Assembly: GCF_000371965.1 (NCBI RefSeq)
Contig: NZ_AQUO01000003.1
Coordinates: 357,391-421,390, forward strand
Length of the DNA stretch: 64,000 nucleotides
Direction: 5' to 3'
Source: Paracoccus sp. N5
Lineage (GTDB): Bacteria > Pseudomonadota > Alphaproteobacteria > Rhodobacterales > Rhodobacteraceae
Shown here: positions 25,097 to 33,342 of the stretch, piece after piece
Position numbering within the stretch: the first letter of the stretch is position 1
Layout: each line of letters starts with the position of its first letter
Made by a program: the position numbers and the translations under genes
Notes under the pieces: model-generated
What the model was told of the DNA's origin: nothing
Seen by the model: the letters and a program-made list of their open reading frames with translations, nothing else
Database searches by the model: none

Positions 25097-26152
25097 TCAC
25101 GAACACGACCTCGCTCCGCCATTCAGCAGGAACCTTGCGACATCTTCTGGCGCGATCTGGGGCCGGATCGCTGCGCGCAGGTTGTCGAGGCCGTGGGCCG
25201 TCAGGTCGTCGTTGAAGTCACCGTGACGAGGCGAGAGCGTCAGCACCTCGATGCCCGCACTGGTCGCAAGTTCGGCCTGGGTCGCGACAGCTCTGTCGCC
25301 TGCGGCATCGGTGTCGCGGGCGACATAGAGCCGACGCACGGACGGTGGCAGCCTGAGCGCGGCGAGATGGTTTGCCGACAGCGCGGCGGCCATCGGCATG
25401 CCCGGCAGCGCCGCCCGCAGCGACAGGATCGTCTCGATGCCTTCGCCAACGACAAGGACATCCTCTGCCGCCCCGAAGCGCACGGCATGGCCAAGAAGGT
25501 TGCCCATGGCCCGCCGGGGCGTGGTGACCGCCGCCTTGCCCGAGCCGTCCGGCGCGAGCCAGGTGCGGTGCGCCCCGGTGATCCTGCCCTGCAGGTCGGT
25601 GACGGATGCGATCATTGCCGGACGCCGCTGCGCTGGTCCGCCATCGTCGGGTCGATAGTAGCAGCGTGGATGATACCGCAACGCCCCCGCATCATGGACC
25701 GGCAAGATGCAGCGGCTGGCCAGATAGGCCTCGACCGGCGTGCCCCGGATCGGCTGCGCCATCGCGATCAGCCGCCGCGCCGCTTCCGGAGAACCCGTCG
25801 CGACCCGGGCAGGTGCAGGATTGATCGCAGCAACAGGCTCGACCCGCGGCAGGCTCAGGAAACGCCGCGCCTCCTCGGCGACATCGCCGAACGAGGTCAG
25901 GCTACAGCTCTCCCGGATCACGTCGAGCAGGTCGCCGTGTTCGGCCGTGGCGGCATCGGTCCAATGACCGGCCGCCCCGGGACCTGCCTCCGGCCCCTTC
26001 AGCCGGACGAACATCGACCGCCCCGGCGAGTTACGCGCGTCGCCGACGGTCCAGTACTGACCTTGCCGTCGACCGTTGGGAAGGTAATGCCGACACACGG
26101 CCTCTGCGTCCCGCGCGAGTCGGCGCGACAGCTCCGCTGCATCTCGCGCCAT
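25097..26152 (-). CDS. Toprim/DUF7146 protein, right copy in the element
   Basis: A 351-residue protein identical to the left copy until PEDVARF, then ending LLNGGARSCS. Its ATG (26152) shares the A of the stop codon of the frame that reads in from the broken host gene (TGATG). Ribosomes translating the truncated host Toprim could therefore reinitiate here. It is in the same direction as the upstream strawberry-notch gene. This copy is thus the natural functional replacement for the disrupted gene (inference from layout). The Toprim motifs GEGIET and ARDTDAAGDRA are intact. Confidence 0.85.
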   Translation of the reverse strand: MARDAAELSRRLARDAEAVCRHYLPNGRRQGQYWTVGDARNSPGRSMFVRLKGPEAGPGAAGHWTDAATAEHGDLLDVIRESCSLTSFGDVAEEARRFLSLPRVEPVAAINPAPARVATGSPEAARRLIAMAQPIRGTPVEAYLASRCILPVHDAGALRYHPRCYYRPDDGGPAQRRPAMIASVTDLQGRITGAHRTWLAPDGSGKAAVTTPRRAMGNLLGHAVRFGAAEDVLVVGEGIETILSLRAALPGMPMAAALSANHLAALRLPPSVRRLYVARDTDAAGDRAVATQAELATSAGIEVLTLSPRHGDFNDDLTAHGLDNLRAAIRPQIAPEDVARFLLNGGARSCS

Positions 26153-26266
26153 CACGAACATCCCCCCGTCGCGCCGAGGTTATGTTGCCCAGCTCCGCGA
26201 AAACCCAAGCAGAACCGCGCAAGTCCACGCCACCGCAACATAACCCGCGCCGCAACATGTTCCGTA
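25130..26266 (-). repeat. Right 1,137-bp inverted repeat
   Basis: Mirror image of 20656-21792. The outer boundary at 26266 abuts the N-terminal part of the host Toprim gene. Beyond it the sequence continues TAAACTTGCC on the plus strand and no longer matches the left side. Equal length of both arms shows no insertion or deletion between them. Confidence 0.9.
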
Positions 26267-26457
26267 AACTTGCCCGCTGCCCCTGGCCCCGACGTGGGCC
26301 CGGTCAGCCGCACGAAGAGCGAGCGGCCAGGATTGTTTTGCAGGTCACCCACGATCCAGTAGGATCCTTCCCGCCGTCCGGCGGGAAGGTAGGCACGACA
26401 GACGCCTTCGGCATTTTCTGCCAGATCGCGCACGAGGTCTTCGGTCTCGGAATACAT
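26267..26457 (-). pseudogene. N-terminal part of the split Toprim/DUF7146 gene
   Basis: The first 63 or so residues (MYSETEDLVRDLAENAEG, then GSYWIVGDLQNNPGRSLF, ending GPGAAGKF) match the start of the two element-borne Toprim proteins. The ATG lies three bases after the stop of the strawberry-notch gene, so it was the next gene in that operon. The frame stays open for another 38 codons inside the element and stops at 26152 in TGATG, touching the start of the intact right Toprim copy. The remainder of the original gene is at 19795-20657. Confidence 0.85.
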
Positions 26458-26460
26458 GGG

Positions 26461-29400
26461 TCAACAACCTCCGCGATCATGTAGCCTTGCGACAGGACAA
26501 CGTGCAAGCAGACGATCCAGTATCGCGACGCCATCGGCGTCGGTTGGGCAAAACAGCCGAAGCTTCCAACTAATAATCTCCGAGAAGAAGCCGTCGGCCT
26601 TGAGCCGATCCTTGGCTGCCTCCGAGAAGCCCGACAGTTCGATCCGGTTCGCGCCCATGACGCGCGAGCGGTGCAATTCCATCCCTTCGGACAGGCACAC
26701 CACGGTCTTGCCCTCCAGAACGAGGGCATGGACCTGCGCGGCCGAGAGCTTGGGCGCATCGGCGGCCAGCGTGGTCGCGACCCAGGCAGGCGAGACGCGG
26801 CGGCCGATGATGCGCTGCCCGTCATCGGTCTGCAGGCGGTAGATGCGGGTTTCATCCTGGGGAAGCTGCTTCCAGATCGGCAGCAGCAGACCTGCCACGA
26901 TGTGCAGCGTGGAGTCCGAAAACTCCGGCACCTCGGCCAGTTCCGCAATCCACGCCGCAGTGAAGGCCGCGCGGTCGGCCTCGAGCCAGTGGGTGTCCTC
27001 CATGACCTTGGCCGGGACCGTGCTGGCATCAAGCGGGCGGATCAGGCGCAGGCGCGGCTCGATGGTCCCATCATCCAGCATGTGACTGGTGGCGGGAACC
27101 TGCACGGCAGCCCGGCCCGAGCGGCTATTGACCAGAAGCCGCGCCTGCGGGTCATCAAGCCAGTCGAGCGCATCCGCGAGCGAGGTTGGCGTGTTGCGAC
27201 GCTTTTCAGCGATGGTCAGGAGCTGGGTTGCCGCACCGGAGCCGGGATGGGTGTAGATCACGCGTGCCTCGGTGACGCGGAAGCTCTCGGCGCGCAGGGT
27301 CTCGAGCCCGAGGTCATACACCCCGGCAGCGATGGCCCCCTCGATCCGTTGATCGAGCAATTCCTCGAAGGCCGAGAAGAGCACCGCCTGCATGTCGATC
27401 GTCAGCGCGAGCAGGCGATTGAGGAAGGTCGTGATCGGCGGCAGGTCGTCCTTAAGACCGTTGTCATCGGTCAGGCTGAGCCCCGTGGCATCCTCGAAAG
27501 CCCCAAGCGAACAGCCAGCCACATCGCCGCGATAGATGCGGCGGTAGAGCTGGCGCAGGGCATCGCGGGCATAGGGGCTCTCGAGGTTGTCCTCGGGTCG
27601 GAACAGCCCCTGCCCGCCGGTCTGGCGTTGGCCGCGCGTGATGGCCCCTAGCGTGTCAAGACGCCGCGCGATGGTGGAGAGGAACCGCTTTTCTGCCTTC
27701 ACATCCGTGGCAACGGGCCGGAAGAGCGGCGGCTGCGCCTGGTTGGTGCGGTTGGTGCGGCCCAAGCCTTGAATGGCGGCATCGGCTTTCCAGCCGGGTT
27801 CCAGCAGGTAGTGAACCCGCAGGCGCTGGTTCTTGGCCCCAAGATCGGCGTGATAGCTGCGCCCCGTGCCGCCCGCGTCGGAAAAGATCAGGATGCGCTT
27901 CTGGTCATCCATGAAGGCGGCGGTCTCGGACAGATTGGCAGATCCGGCCCGGCTTTCGACGACAAGCCGCGCAGAAGCCCCGTCTCCCTTCCGCACGATG
28001 CGCCGCGAGCGGCCTGTGACCTCGGCCACGAGGTCGGTGCCGAAGCGCTGGACGATCTGGTCGAGCGCCCCCGGGACAGGCGGCAGCGACGCCAGCTTTT
28101 CGATCAGCGCGTCGCGCCTGCGGGCGGCCTCGCGGCATTCGACCGGCTGGCCATCGCGCACCACGGGCCGGGACGACAGGTTGCCTTCGCTGTCGGTGAA
28201 GGGCTCGTAGAGCAGCACCGGGAAGCAATGGGCGAGGTAGTCCAGGACATATTCCCTGGGAGTGATGTCACAGCGGATATCGTTCCATTCGTCGGTCGGG
28301 ATCTCCGACAGGCGGCGTTCCATCAGTGCCTCGCCCGTCGAGACGATCTGGATGACCGCCGCATGACCCGCCACCAGATCGGCATCGATGGATGCGATCA
28401 GCGTGGGGGTCTTCATCGAGGTAAGCAAATGGCCAAAGAAACGCTGTTTGGCGCCCTCGAAGGCTGACCGCGCAGCGGATTTCGCCTGACGGTTCAGCGT
28501 GCCGCTCTCGCCAGAAATGTTCGCCGCCTCCAACGCCGCGGTCAGGTTGTTGTGGATGATGGCGAAGGCCCCGGCATAGGCATCATAAATGCCGCGCTGC
28601 TCGGGGCTGAGCGCATGTTCGAGCATCTCGTATTCGACACCGTCATAGGAAAGCGACCGCGCGGTGTAGAGGCCGAGCGCCCGGAGGTCGCGGGCCAGGA
28701 CCTCCATCGCCGCGACACCGCCAGCCTCAATGGCTTCCACGAATTCCGCCCGGGTTGCGAACGGGAAATCCTCCCCGCCCCAGAGACCGAGACGCTGAGC
28801 ATAAGCGAGGTTGTGGACCGTCGTCGCGCCCGTGGCCGAGACATAGACCACGCGGGCATTCGGAAGTTTGTGCTGCAGGCGCAGACCCGCCCTGCCCTGC
28901 TGCGAGGCCATGGTATCGCCCCGCTCGCCTTTGCCCCCGGCAGCATTTGCCATGGCATGGCTTTCGTCGAAGAGGATCACCCCGTCGAAATCCGCCCCGA
29001 GCCAGTCGACGATCTGGTCGACGCGGGATTTCTTGGCACCCCGTTCTTCCGAGCGCAGCGTCGCATAGGTGGTGAAGAGGATACCCTCGGCGAGCGGAAT
29101 GTCGCGCCCTTGTGCGAAACGCGACAGCGGCGTCACCAGAAGCCGCTCCTGGCCAAGCGCCGACCAGTCGCGCTGCGCATCCTCCAGAAGCTTGTCGCTC
29201 TTCGAGATCCAGAGCGCCTTGAGGCGGCCTTGGCACCAGTTGTCGAGCAGGATCCCAGCCGACTGGCGGCCCTTGCCCGCGCCGGTGCCATCACCGAGGA
29301 AGAAACCCCGGCGGAAGCGGACGGCGTCAGCGGCATCGTCGGGCGCGGCCGAGACCATGTCGCCGGTCTCATCGACGATCCAAGACCCTGCGAGATATGC

Positions 29401-30837
29401 GCCATGCGCCTCCCCCGCGTAGATGACGGTCTCGAGCTGCGCGTCGGACAGCAGGCCGTCGCGCAGGATGGTCGCCGGAAGCTTGGGGCGATAGGAGGGT
29501 TTCGGAGGTGCGACAGAGGCCATGGCCGCCGATTGCACAAGCTTGGTCGGGTGCGATGCGGCGTCTGGGATGTCGATAGCCTGCAGACGGAAGGTCTCGT
29601 AGATCGCGTCGGACAGCCGTGCGGCATCTTCGTCCTCGGCGGCGTCGCGGAGAGCGTAGTCCAGTTCCTCGGCCTCAATCGGCGTTTCGGGTTTCGCCAT
29701 TTGAACCGCAGAGGTCGCGCGCGATCGGCTGGTGGTTGTGTGAGTGGCGCGGGCAGGACTTCCCGGGAAGAGGGAAGAATGGAACAGACCCGCATTTACG
29801 GCCTGTTCCAGTTCGAGGCGTGGCGGAACCTCGGCAGTGACCCGGGACATCAGATGCGCCACGTCCGGGGATGTGGGTTGGCGCAGGTCTGCGGTGATGC
29901 CGCCCGGCTCGCCTCCGCGGCATTTATCGAAGACAGAAATCCGCGTCTCGAAGCTGGTCCCATGTTTGGCGAAAGCGGCGCCCGACAACGCGCCGGTGTA
30001 GACGAGATGGGCGGTCTCGGTCAGACGGCCGAAGGTCTCGGCCCAGGCAGGCGCATCCGGCGCGAAACCGGCTCCGGTGATGGCGACGAGCCGTCCGCCG
30101 GGGGCCAGACGCGCGAGGGCCGAGCGCAGATGCCGGGCCGTCGCCTCGGTTGTCCGACCATCGACATTAGCCACGGCCGAGAAGGGCGGGTTCATCAGGA
30201 TGACGCTCGGGCTTGAGGAGACATCGAGATGATCGTTGATCTGCGCGGCATCGAACCGGGTGACCGGTCGGCCCGGGAACAGCAGCCGAAGAAGGTCGGC
30301 GCGGGTGTCCGCCAACTCGTTCAGAGCCAGAGTGCCGCCGGCGATCTCGGCGAGGATCGCCAGAAGCCCGGTCCCGGCAGACGGCTCTAGGACAAGATCA
30401 CGGGGCGTGATCTGTGCTGCCGCCACAGCCGCGAGCCCCATGGGCAGCGGCGTCGAGAATTGCTGAAAGCGCTCCATCTCTTCCGACCGCCGGGTGTGCG
30501 TGGGCAAGAGGCCTGCCACCTTGGCGAGGATCGGCAAGAGCGCCGCAGGCGAGCCGGCACGCGCAAGCAGCGCCCGACCGAACTTTCGCAGAAAGAGGAT
30601 CAGCGCCACCTCGCCCGCCTCATAGGCGAGCTTCCAGTCCCAGGCACCGGTCGCATCGGAACCGCCAAAGGCATGTTCCATCTCGCGGCGCAGACGCAGC
30701 GCGTCGATCTGAAGCCCTTGCGCCAGATCGGGCTGAAGCGCTTCGGCAACAGCAACAATCGCAGGGGCAGGATTTGCTGCCAACGGAACAACGGGCGCAG
30801 GCAAGGACGCCTGCGCAACAGGGGCAAGATGGGTCAT
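26461..30837 (-). CDS. Strawberry-notch-like helicase fused to a methyltransferase-like domain
   Basis: A 1,458-residue protein. Residues ~120-330 look like a SAM-dependent methyltransferase (LEPSAGTGLLA, then VILMNPPFSAV). The centre is an SNF2/strawberry-notch type ATPase domain with Walker A-like GDGTGAGKGRQSAG and the DESH box ILFDESHAMANA, followed by the strawberry-notch C-terminal helicase region (IFSDAGGTGRSYHADL, then GLGRTNRTNQAQ). Such giant fusions are plasmid and phage genes of alphaproteobacteria. An anti-restriction or DNA-processing role in the recipient has been suggested by context, not shown. The ATG follows GGAG in a leader with a G/C hairpin (minus strand GCCCGAGAGAGG and its partner, about 30860-30885). 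Confidence 0.9.
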   Translation of the reverse strand: MTHLAPVAQASLPAPVVPLAANPAPAIVAVAEALQPDLAQGLQIDALRLRREMEHAFGGSDATGAWDWKLAYEAGEVALILFLRKFGRALLARAGSPAALLPILAKVAGLLPTHTRRSEEMERFQQFSTPLPMGLAAVAAAQITPRDLVLEPSAGTGLLAILAEIAGGTLALNELADTRADLLRLLFPGRPVTRFDAAQINDHLDVSSSPSVILMNPPFSAVANVDGRTTEATARHLRSALARLAPGGRLVAITGAGFAPDAPAWAETFGRLTETAHLVYTGALSGAAFAKHGTSFETRISVFDKCRGGEPGGITADLRQPTSPDVAHLMSRVTAEVPPRLELEQAVNAGLFHSSLFPGSPARATHTTTSRSRATSAVQMAKPETPIEAEELDYALRDAAEDEDAARLSDAIYETFRLQAIDIPDAASHPTKLVQSAAMASVAPPKPSYRPKLPATILRDGLLSDAQLETVIYAGEAHGAYLAGSWIVDETGDMVSAAPDDAADAVRFRRGFFLGDGTGAGKGRQSAGILLDNWCQGRLKALWISKSDKLLEDAQRDWSALGQERLLVTPLSRFAQGRDIPLAEGILFTTYATLRSEERGAKKSRVDQIVDWLGADFDGVILFDESHAMANAAGGKGERGDTMASQQGRAGLRLQHKLPNARVVYVSATGATTVHNLAYAQRLGLWGGEDFPFATRAEFVEAIEAGGVAAMEVLARDLRALGLYTARSLSYDGVEYEMLEHALSPEQRGIYDAYAGAFAIIHNNLTAALEAANISGESGTLNRQAKSAARSAFEGAKQRFFGHLLTSMKTPTLIASIDADLVAGHAAVIQIVSTGEALMERRLSEIPTDEWNDIRCDITPREYVLDYLAHCFPVLLYEPFTDSEGNLSSRPVVRDGQPVECREAARRRDALIEKLASLPPVPGALDQIVQRFGTDLVAEVTGRSRRIVRKGDGASARLVVESRAGSANLSETAAFMDDQKRILIFSDAGGTGRSYHADLGAKNQRLRVHYLLEPGWKADAAIQGLGRTNRTNQAQPPLFRPVATDVKAEKRFLSTIARRLDTLGAITRGQRQTGGQGLFRPEDNLESPYARDALRQLYRRIYRGDVAGCSLGAFEDATGLSLTDDNGLKDDLPPITTFLNRLLALTIDMQAVLFSAFEELLDQRIEGAIAAGVYDLGLETLRAESFRVTEARVIYTHPGSGAATQLLTIAEKRRNTPTSLADALDWLDDPQARLLVNSRSGRAAVQVPATSHMLDDGTIEPRLRLIRPLDASTVPAKVMEDTHWLEADRAAFTAAWIAELAEVPEFSDSTLHIVAGLLLPIWKQLPQDETRIYRLQTDDGQRIIGRRVSPAWVATTLAADAPKLSAAQVHALVLEGKTVVCLSEGMELHRSRVMGANRIELSGFSEAAKDRLKADGFFSEIISWKLRLFCPTDADGVAILDRLLARCPVARLHDRGGC

Positions 30838-31014
30838 CGGGAAACTCCGGAATGAAGGACAGGATCAGGCCCGGACACCCTCTCTCGGGCAGCCTCGGAC
30901 CTGATCTTTCCCGGCTGCTCTCTCCCTCTCGCACCAAGGTATTCCCGACGCTTGGCTTGATCTTGTTCTTGTTATGTTCTATGCTCAAAACCAAGCCAGA
31001 AAGGGGGTTCCACC

Positions 31015-31311
31015 ATGGAAAGCACCACGCACGCCCTGCCCGTAACGCCTAAGCAGATCGCCTATGCGCGGTCGCTCGCCCTGTGCAACCGGACGCTCCT
31101 GCCCTGGGAAGTTCAGCAAGACCGGCGATCTTTGAGCGCCTGGATCGAGGCTCAGGCCCGGCTGAAGCCCGTATCGGACATGGACCAGCTGCCCACCTCC
31201 AGGCAGGTGGCCTTCGCCGAGAAGCTCGCCCGGATCAAACGGCGCGCCGTCCCCGACGAATGCTTCCGCGACAGAGGGCTGATGTCGAAGTGGATCGACG
31301 GGAACAGGTGA
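31015..31311 (+). CDS. Small protein with internal duplication
   Basis: A 98-residue protein of two related halves. TPKQIAYARSLALCNRTLLP, followed by a helix ending LSAWIEA, parallels TSRQVAFAEKLARIKRRAVP, followed by a helix ending MSKWIDG. The repeat unit is about 40 residues, with the pattern T-x-x-Q-x-x-(Y/F)-A. I do not recognise a named domain; proteins with such repeats occur on alphaproteobacterial plasmids. AAGGGGG stands about seven bases before the ATG. It is divergent from the strawberry-notch operon across ~175 bases of promoter region (30838-31014). Confidence 0.7.
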   Translation: MESTTHALPVTPKQIAYARSLALCNRTLLPWEVQQDRRSLSAWIEAQARLKPVSDMDQLPTSRQVAFAEKLARIKRRAVPDECFRDRGLMSKWIDGNR

Positions 31312-31317
31312 CGGGTG

Positions 31318-31494
31318 TCAGCTGGTGGATGGCTTGTCGGCGCAGGAATCCACCAGAGTTTCCCTCCGCCTACGAAACGCTGCTCGTAGTGCGTCGGTCG
31401 GTGGGGGCAGACAGTCCAACGCCTCAAAGAACGGCTGATGGTCACATGGCTTCAAGTTCGTGACGTCCGCGCTGTTGTCGTTTGCCTGTTTCAT
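31318..31494 (-). CDS. Small hypothetical protein after the RES toxin gene
   Basis: A possible 58-residue protein beginning MKQANDNSADVTNLKP, an N-terminus common among short alphaproteobacterial proteins, and ending with an arginine-rich helix. It lies 37 bases downstream of the RES stop on the same strand. An upstream in-frame ATG (31518) would add eight residues. The ribosome binding site is weak. The strand is otherwise empty here, so it is plausible but unproven. Confidence 0.4.
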   Translation of the reverse strand: MKQANDNSADVTNLKPCDHQPFFEALDCLPPPTDALRAAFRRRRETLVDSCADKPSTS

Positions 31495-31531
31495 TTCTTC
31501 GGACCCCCAAAGGCGCATGCGCTGTAACTTG

Positions 31532-32233
31532 TCAGCCGACAGCCACAATCGAGTAGTGCGGTGTCCCATCCCACACAAGATCCCAAGACGCGCCCGGACG
31601 AACGTTCTGAATTGCGCGGGGCTCGAAGCAGACCAGGCAATTCCCGCCCGGTGCAGGAGCCCGGACCGAAGGGTAAATCAGGCCCTTGGATCCGCCCCGA
31701 CGCAGATGCTGTGCCAGGCTTTGGCCCTCGGGATACCCGACAGCCGGATCCGGATGCAGCGCCGGATGATCTGTCTCACCGGTCATGTCATCGAAGACGC
31801 CGATGAAGTCGGCCAGCAATTCCACATAGCGGGCGCTGTCCTGGAAGCTGCCGGTAAAGCCGAGTTCGCGTGTGCGGTGCCAGGCCACTTCGCTGACAGA
31901 AACCATCACATCCCATGCGCAGTACCACGCGCCGCGCTCCTCGGCGTTGAAGCGGTTTCCGCCGACGCGGGTGTAAGTGAAGGCTGCGTTGACGTGACTG
32001 TCCCCATAGATGCGCAGATCGCGGCTGCGGCGTTGCCAAGCGAGTTCGCGCGGGTCCAGATGCGGGTTGCGCCCGCGTTCGGCCTGTAGACGCCCACTGG
32101 TCAGGCCCTCGATCTCTGCCAAGATCTCCATCTCGTCATCGGTATCGACGAGACCGCGCAGCGATGGTGGCTTGTGGTAGGTGGCGGGCAGGAGACGAAC
32201 GAGACCGCGATCAGAAATCTCGGTCTGCTTCAT
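31532..32233 (-). CDS. RES-domain toxin
   Basis: A 233-residue RES family protein. The name-giving residues are placed as expected: arginine in YTRVGGNRFN, glutamate in EERGAWYCAWD, serine in GLIYPSVR. Known RES toxins (ParT, MbcT, Res) attack NAD+ or ADP-ribosylate targets with an ART-like fold. The ATG overlaps the stop of the upstream Xre-like antitoxin by four bases (ATGA), the standard antitoxin-toxin order. The length is slightly more than the ~150-residue minimal toxins because of an N-terminal extension. It probably works in plasmid stabilization. Confidence 0.88.
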   Translation of the reverse strand: MKQTEISDRGLVRLLPATYHKPPSLRGLVDTDDEMEILAEIEGLTSGRLQAERGRNPHLDPRELAWQRRSRDLRIYGDSHVNAAFTYTRVGGNRFNAEERGAWYCAWDVMVSVSEVAWHRTRELGFTGSFQDSARYVELLADFIGVFDDMTGETDHPALHPDPAVGYPEGQSLAQHLRRGGSKGLIYPSVRAPAPGGNCLVCFEPRAIQNVRPGASWDLVWDGTPHYSIVAVG

Positions 32234-32619
32234 GCCCCACCACGCAACGCATCAAGATAGGTCCGAACCGCGAGGATCTGCGGCAAACCCCCGTCGATGG
32301 CGGTGTCGACGGGTCGGCTTCCACCAAAGAGCGGCCCCTTGTTCGGTCGGGTGAACCAGCCTTTTGCCAGAGGCTCCGAGAAGTAGAGTTCGAGCGACTT
32401 GAAGATGCCAATTACAGCGCTGAGCCGCAGCAGTTGGTCCTTGGTGAGCTCTCCGGCGAAACCCGGCTTCTTGGCGCGCTTCCACGTGCTCTCCGACATG
32501 TCGGCAAGGCCAGCCGCTTCCTTGAGGCTGAGACCCCATGCATCGGCTACACGGGCATAGGCTTTCAACGCGACGGCGTTGATCTGTGCGGGTTTCCGGA
32601 TTTTCTCTGCGACGTACAT
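32230..32619 (-). CDS. Xre/MbcA-type antitoxin of the RES pair
   Basis: A 129-residue antitoxin. An N-terminal helix-turn-helix-like region (WGLSLKEAAGLADMSESTWKR) precedes the C-terminal DUF2384-type toxin-binding segment (FSEPLAKGWFTRPNKGPLFG, with DTAIDGGL near the end). GGAGG before the ATG at 32619 fixes the start; seven further codons upstream are open but unlikely. A perfect palindrome 25 bases upstream is the probable operator for autorepression by the toxin-antitoxin complex. Confidence 0.88.
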   Translation of the reverse strand: MYVAEKIRKPAQINAVALKAYARVADAWGLSLKEAAGLADMSESTWKRAKKPGFAGELTKDQLLRLSAVIGIFKSLELYFSEPLAKGWFTRPNKGPLFGGSRPVDTAIDGGLPQILAVRTYLDALRGGA

Positions 32620-32643
32620 GGTATCCTCCATTGGCCTCAATAT

Positions 32644-32657
32644 AGTCCATATGGACT
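32644..32657. promoter_or_regulatory. Palindromic operator of the RES/Xre pair
   Basis: The perfect 14-base palindrome AGTCCATATGGACT lies 25 bases upstream of the antitoxin ATG, where RNA polymerase should bind. It suits a dimeric Xre-type repressor. Confidence 0.6.
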
Positions 32658-32697
32658 TATCGTAAAGATCAAATGAACCTTGTGCTTTGATCCCCTG

Positions 32698-33342
32698 TCA
32701 CCCGAACCGCAGCCCTCCTTCCGTAAACGTATACGCGTTCGCGATGATCCCCTCCTCGATGGCCTCGTTCGAGTTGAGGTGGTCGTATTCGTCCTCAAGG
32801 TGGCGGTAGAGCCAGCGGGCCAGATCACGCAGCGCCTCGGTCACGACTTCTTCAGCGTCCTCGGTCGGCGGCTGCCAGGTCGCGCTGTCCCGCGAGACGT
32901 CCACCAACATGGTGTATTCATGGTAGTAGCGGCCACTGTGGCTGGCCTCGGCGGCGAGCTGGTAGAAGTTCCGCCGCTGGATGGCCTGCAGCCGGTCGGC
33001 GATGCCGTGTAACGTCGCGTCCGTGGGCGCGTAGGCCCGAATGCGCGCGGCGGCGCCCTTGGCGTGGGACCAGTAGCCCTCGAAGCAGGCCCCGTCACCC
33101 TGGCTCCAGAAGCCGGAGAACCAGATGCAGGGCTTGGCCCGCGTCCCGCCGCCCATCAGACGGACGGGAGTCGTCTTCAGGCGGATGCCGAGGAGCGCAC
33201 AGACCCGCTCGAAATCCTCGTAGACCCCATCCCACCAGTCATCGTGGGGACCAAGCTCGCGATACCAGCTGCGCGCCTTTTCCTTGGCGGCCTCCGACAG
33301 TTCGGGGAACTGGTAGACGGTGGTGCAGATGACCTCAGGCAT
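32698..33342 (-). CDS. Conserved plasmid protein of unknown function
   Basis: A 214-residue soluble protein without a domain I can name, beginning MPEVICTTVYQFPELSEAAK. It is rich in tryptophan, tyrosine and acidic residues (WYRELGPHDDWWDGVYEDFE), ending in an acidic helical region (LYRHLEDEYDHLNSNEA). Similar proteins are sometimes labelled antitoxin-like in databases, without strong proof. The start ATG overlaps the end of the upstream 139-residue gene by eight bases. It is part of a leftward run of small accessory genes from 36 to 32.7 kb. Confidence 0.75.
   Translation of the reverse strand: MPEVICTTVYQFPELSEAAKEKARSWYRELGPHDDWWDGVYEDFERVCALLGIRLKTTPVRLMGGGTRAKPCIWFSGFWSQGDGACFEGYWSHAKGAAARIRAYAPTDATLHGIADRLQAIQRRNFYQLAAEASHSGRYYHEYTMLVDVSRDSATWQPPTEDAEEVVTEALRDLARWLYRHLEDEYDHLNSNEAIEEGIIANAYTFTEGGLRFG

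Larger units (their letters stand above)
20656..26266. mobile_element. RIT-type element (three tyrosine recombinases) with 1,137-bp inverted repeats
   Basis: A 5.6-kb insertion within a Toprim gene. The core has three consecutive, overlapping tyrosine recombinase genes on the minus strand, the hallmark of recombinase-in-trio (RIT) elements. The core is flanked by two inverted copies of a 1,137-bp segment, each with a full Toprim/DUF7146 gene pointing inwards. RIT elements normally have much shorter terminal repeats, so complete genes in both arms are unusual. The two arms have equal length and one silent difference near their inner ends. Precise excision at TACGG would restore the interrupted Toprim reading frame, which shows the insertion directly. 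Confidence 0.8.

Noticed and set aside
25073..26362. Plus-strand frame of 429 codons over the right Toprim copy
   Set aside because: It is the mirror of the same antisense frame seen in the left arm; the repeat explains the match.
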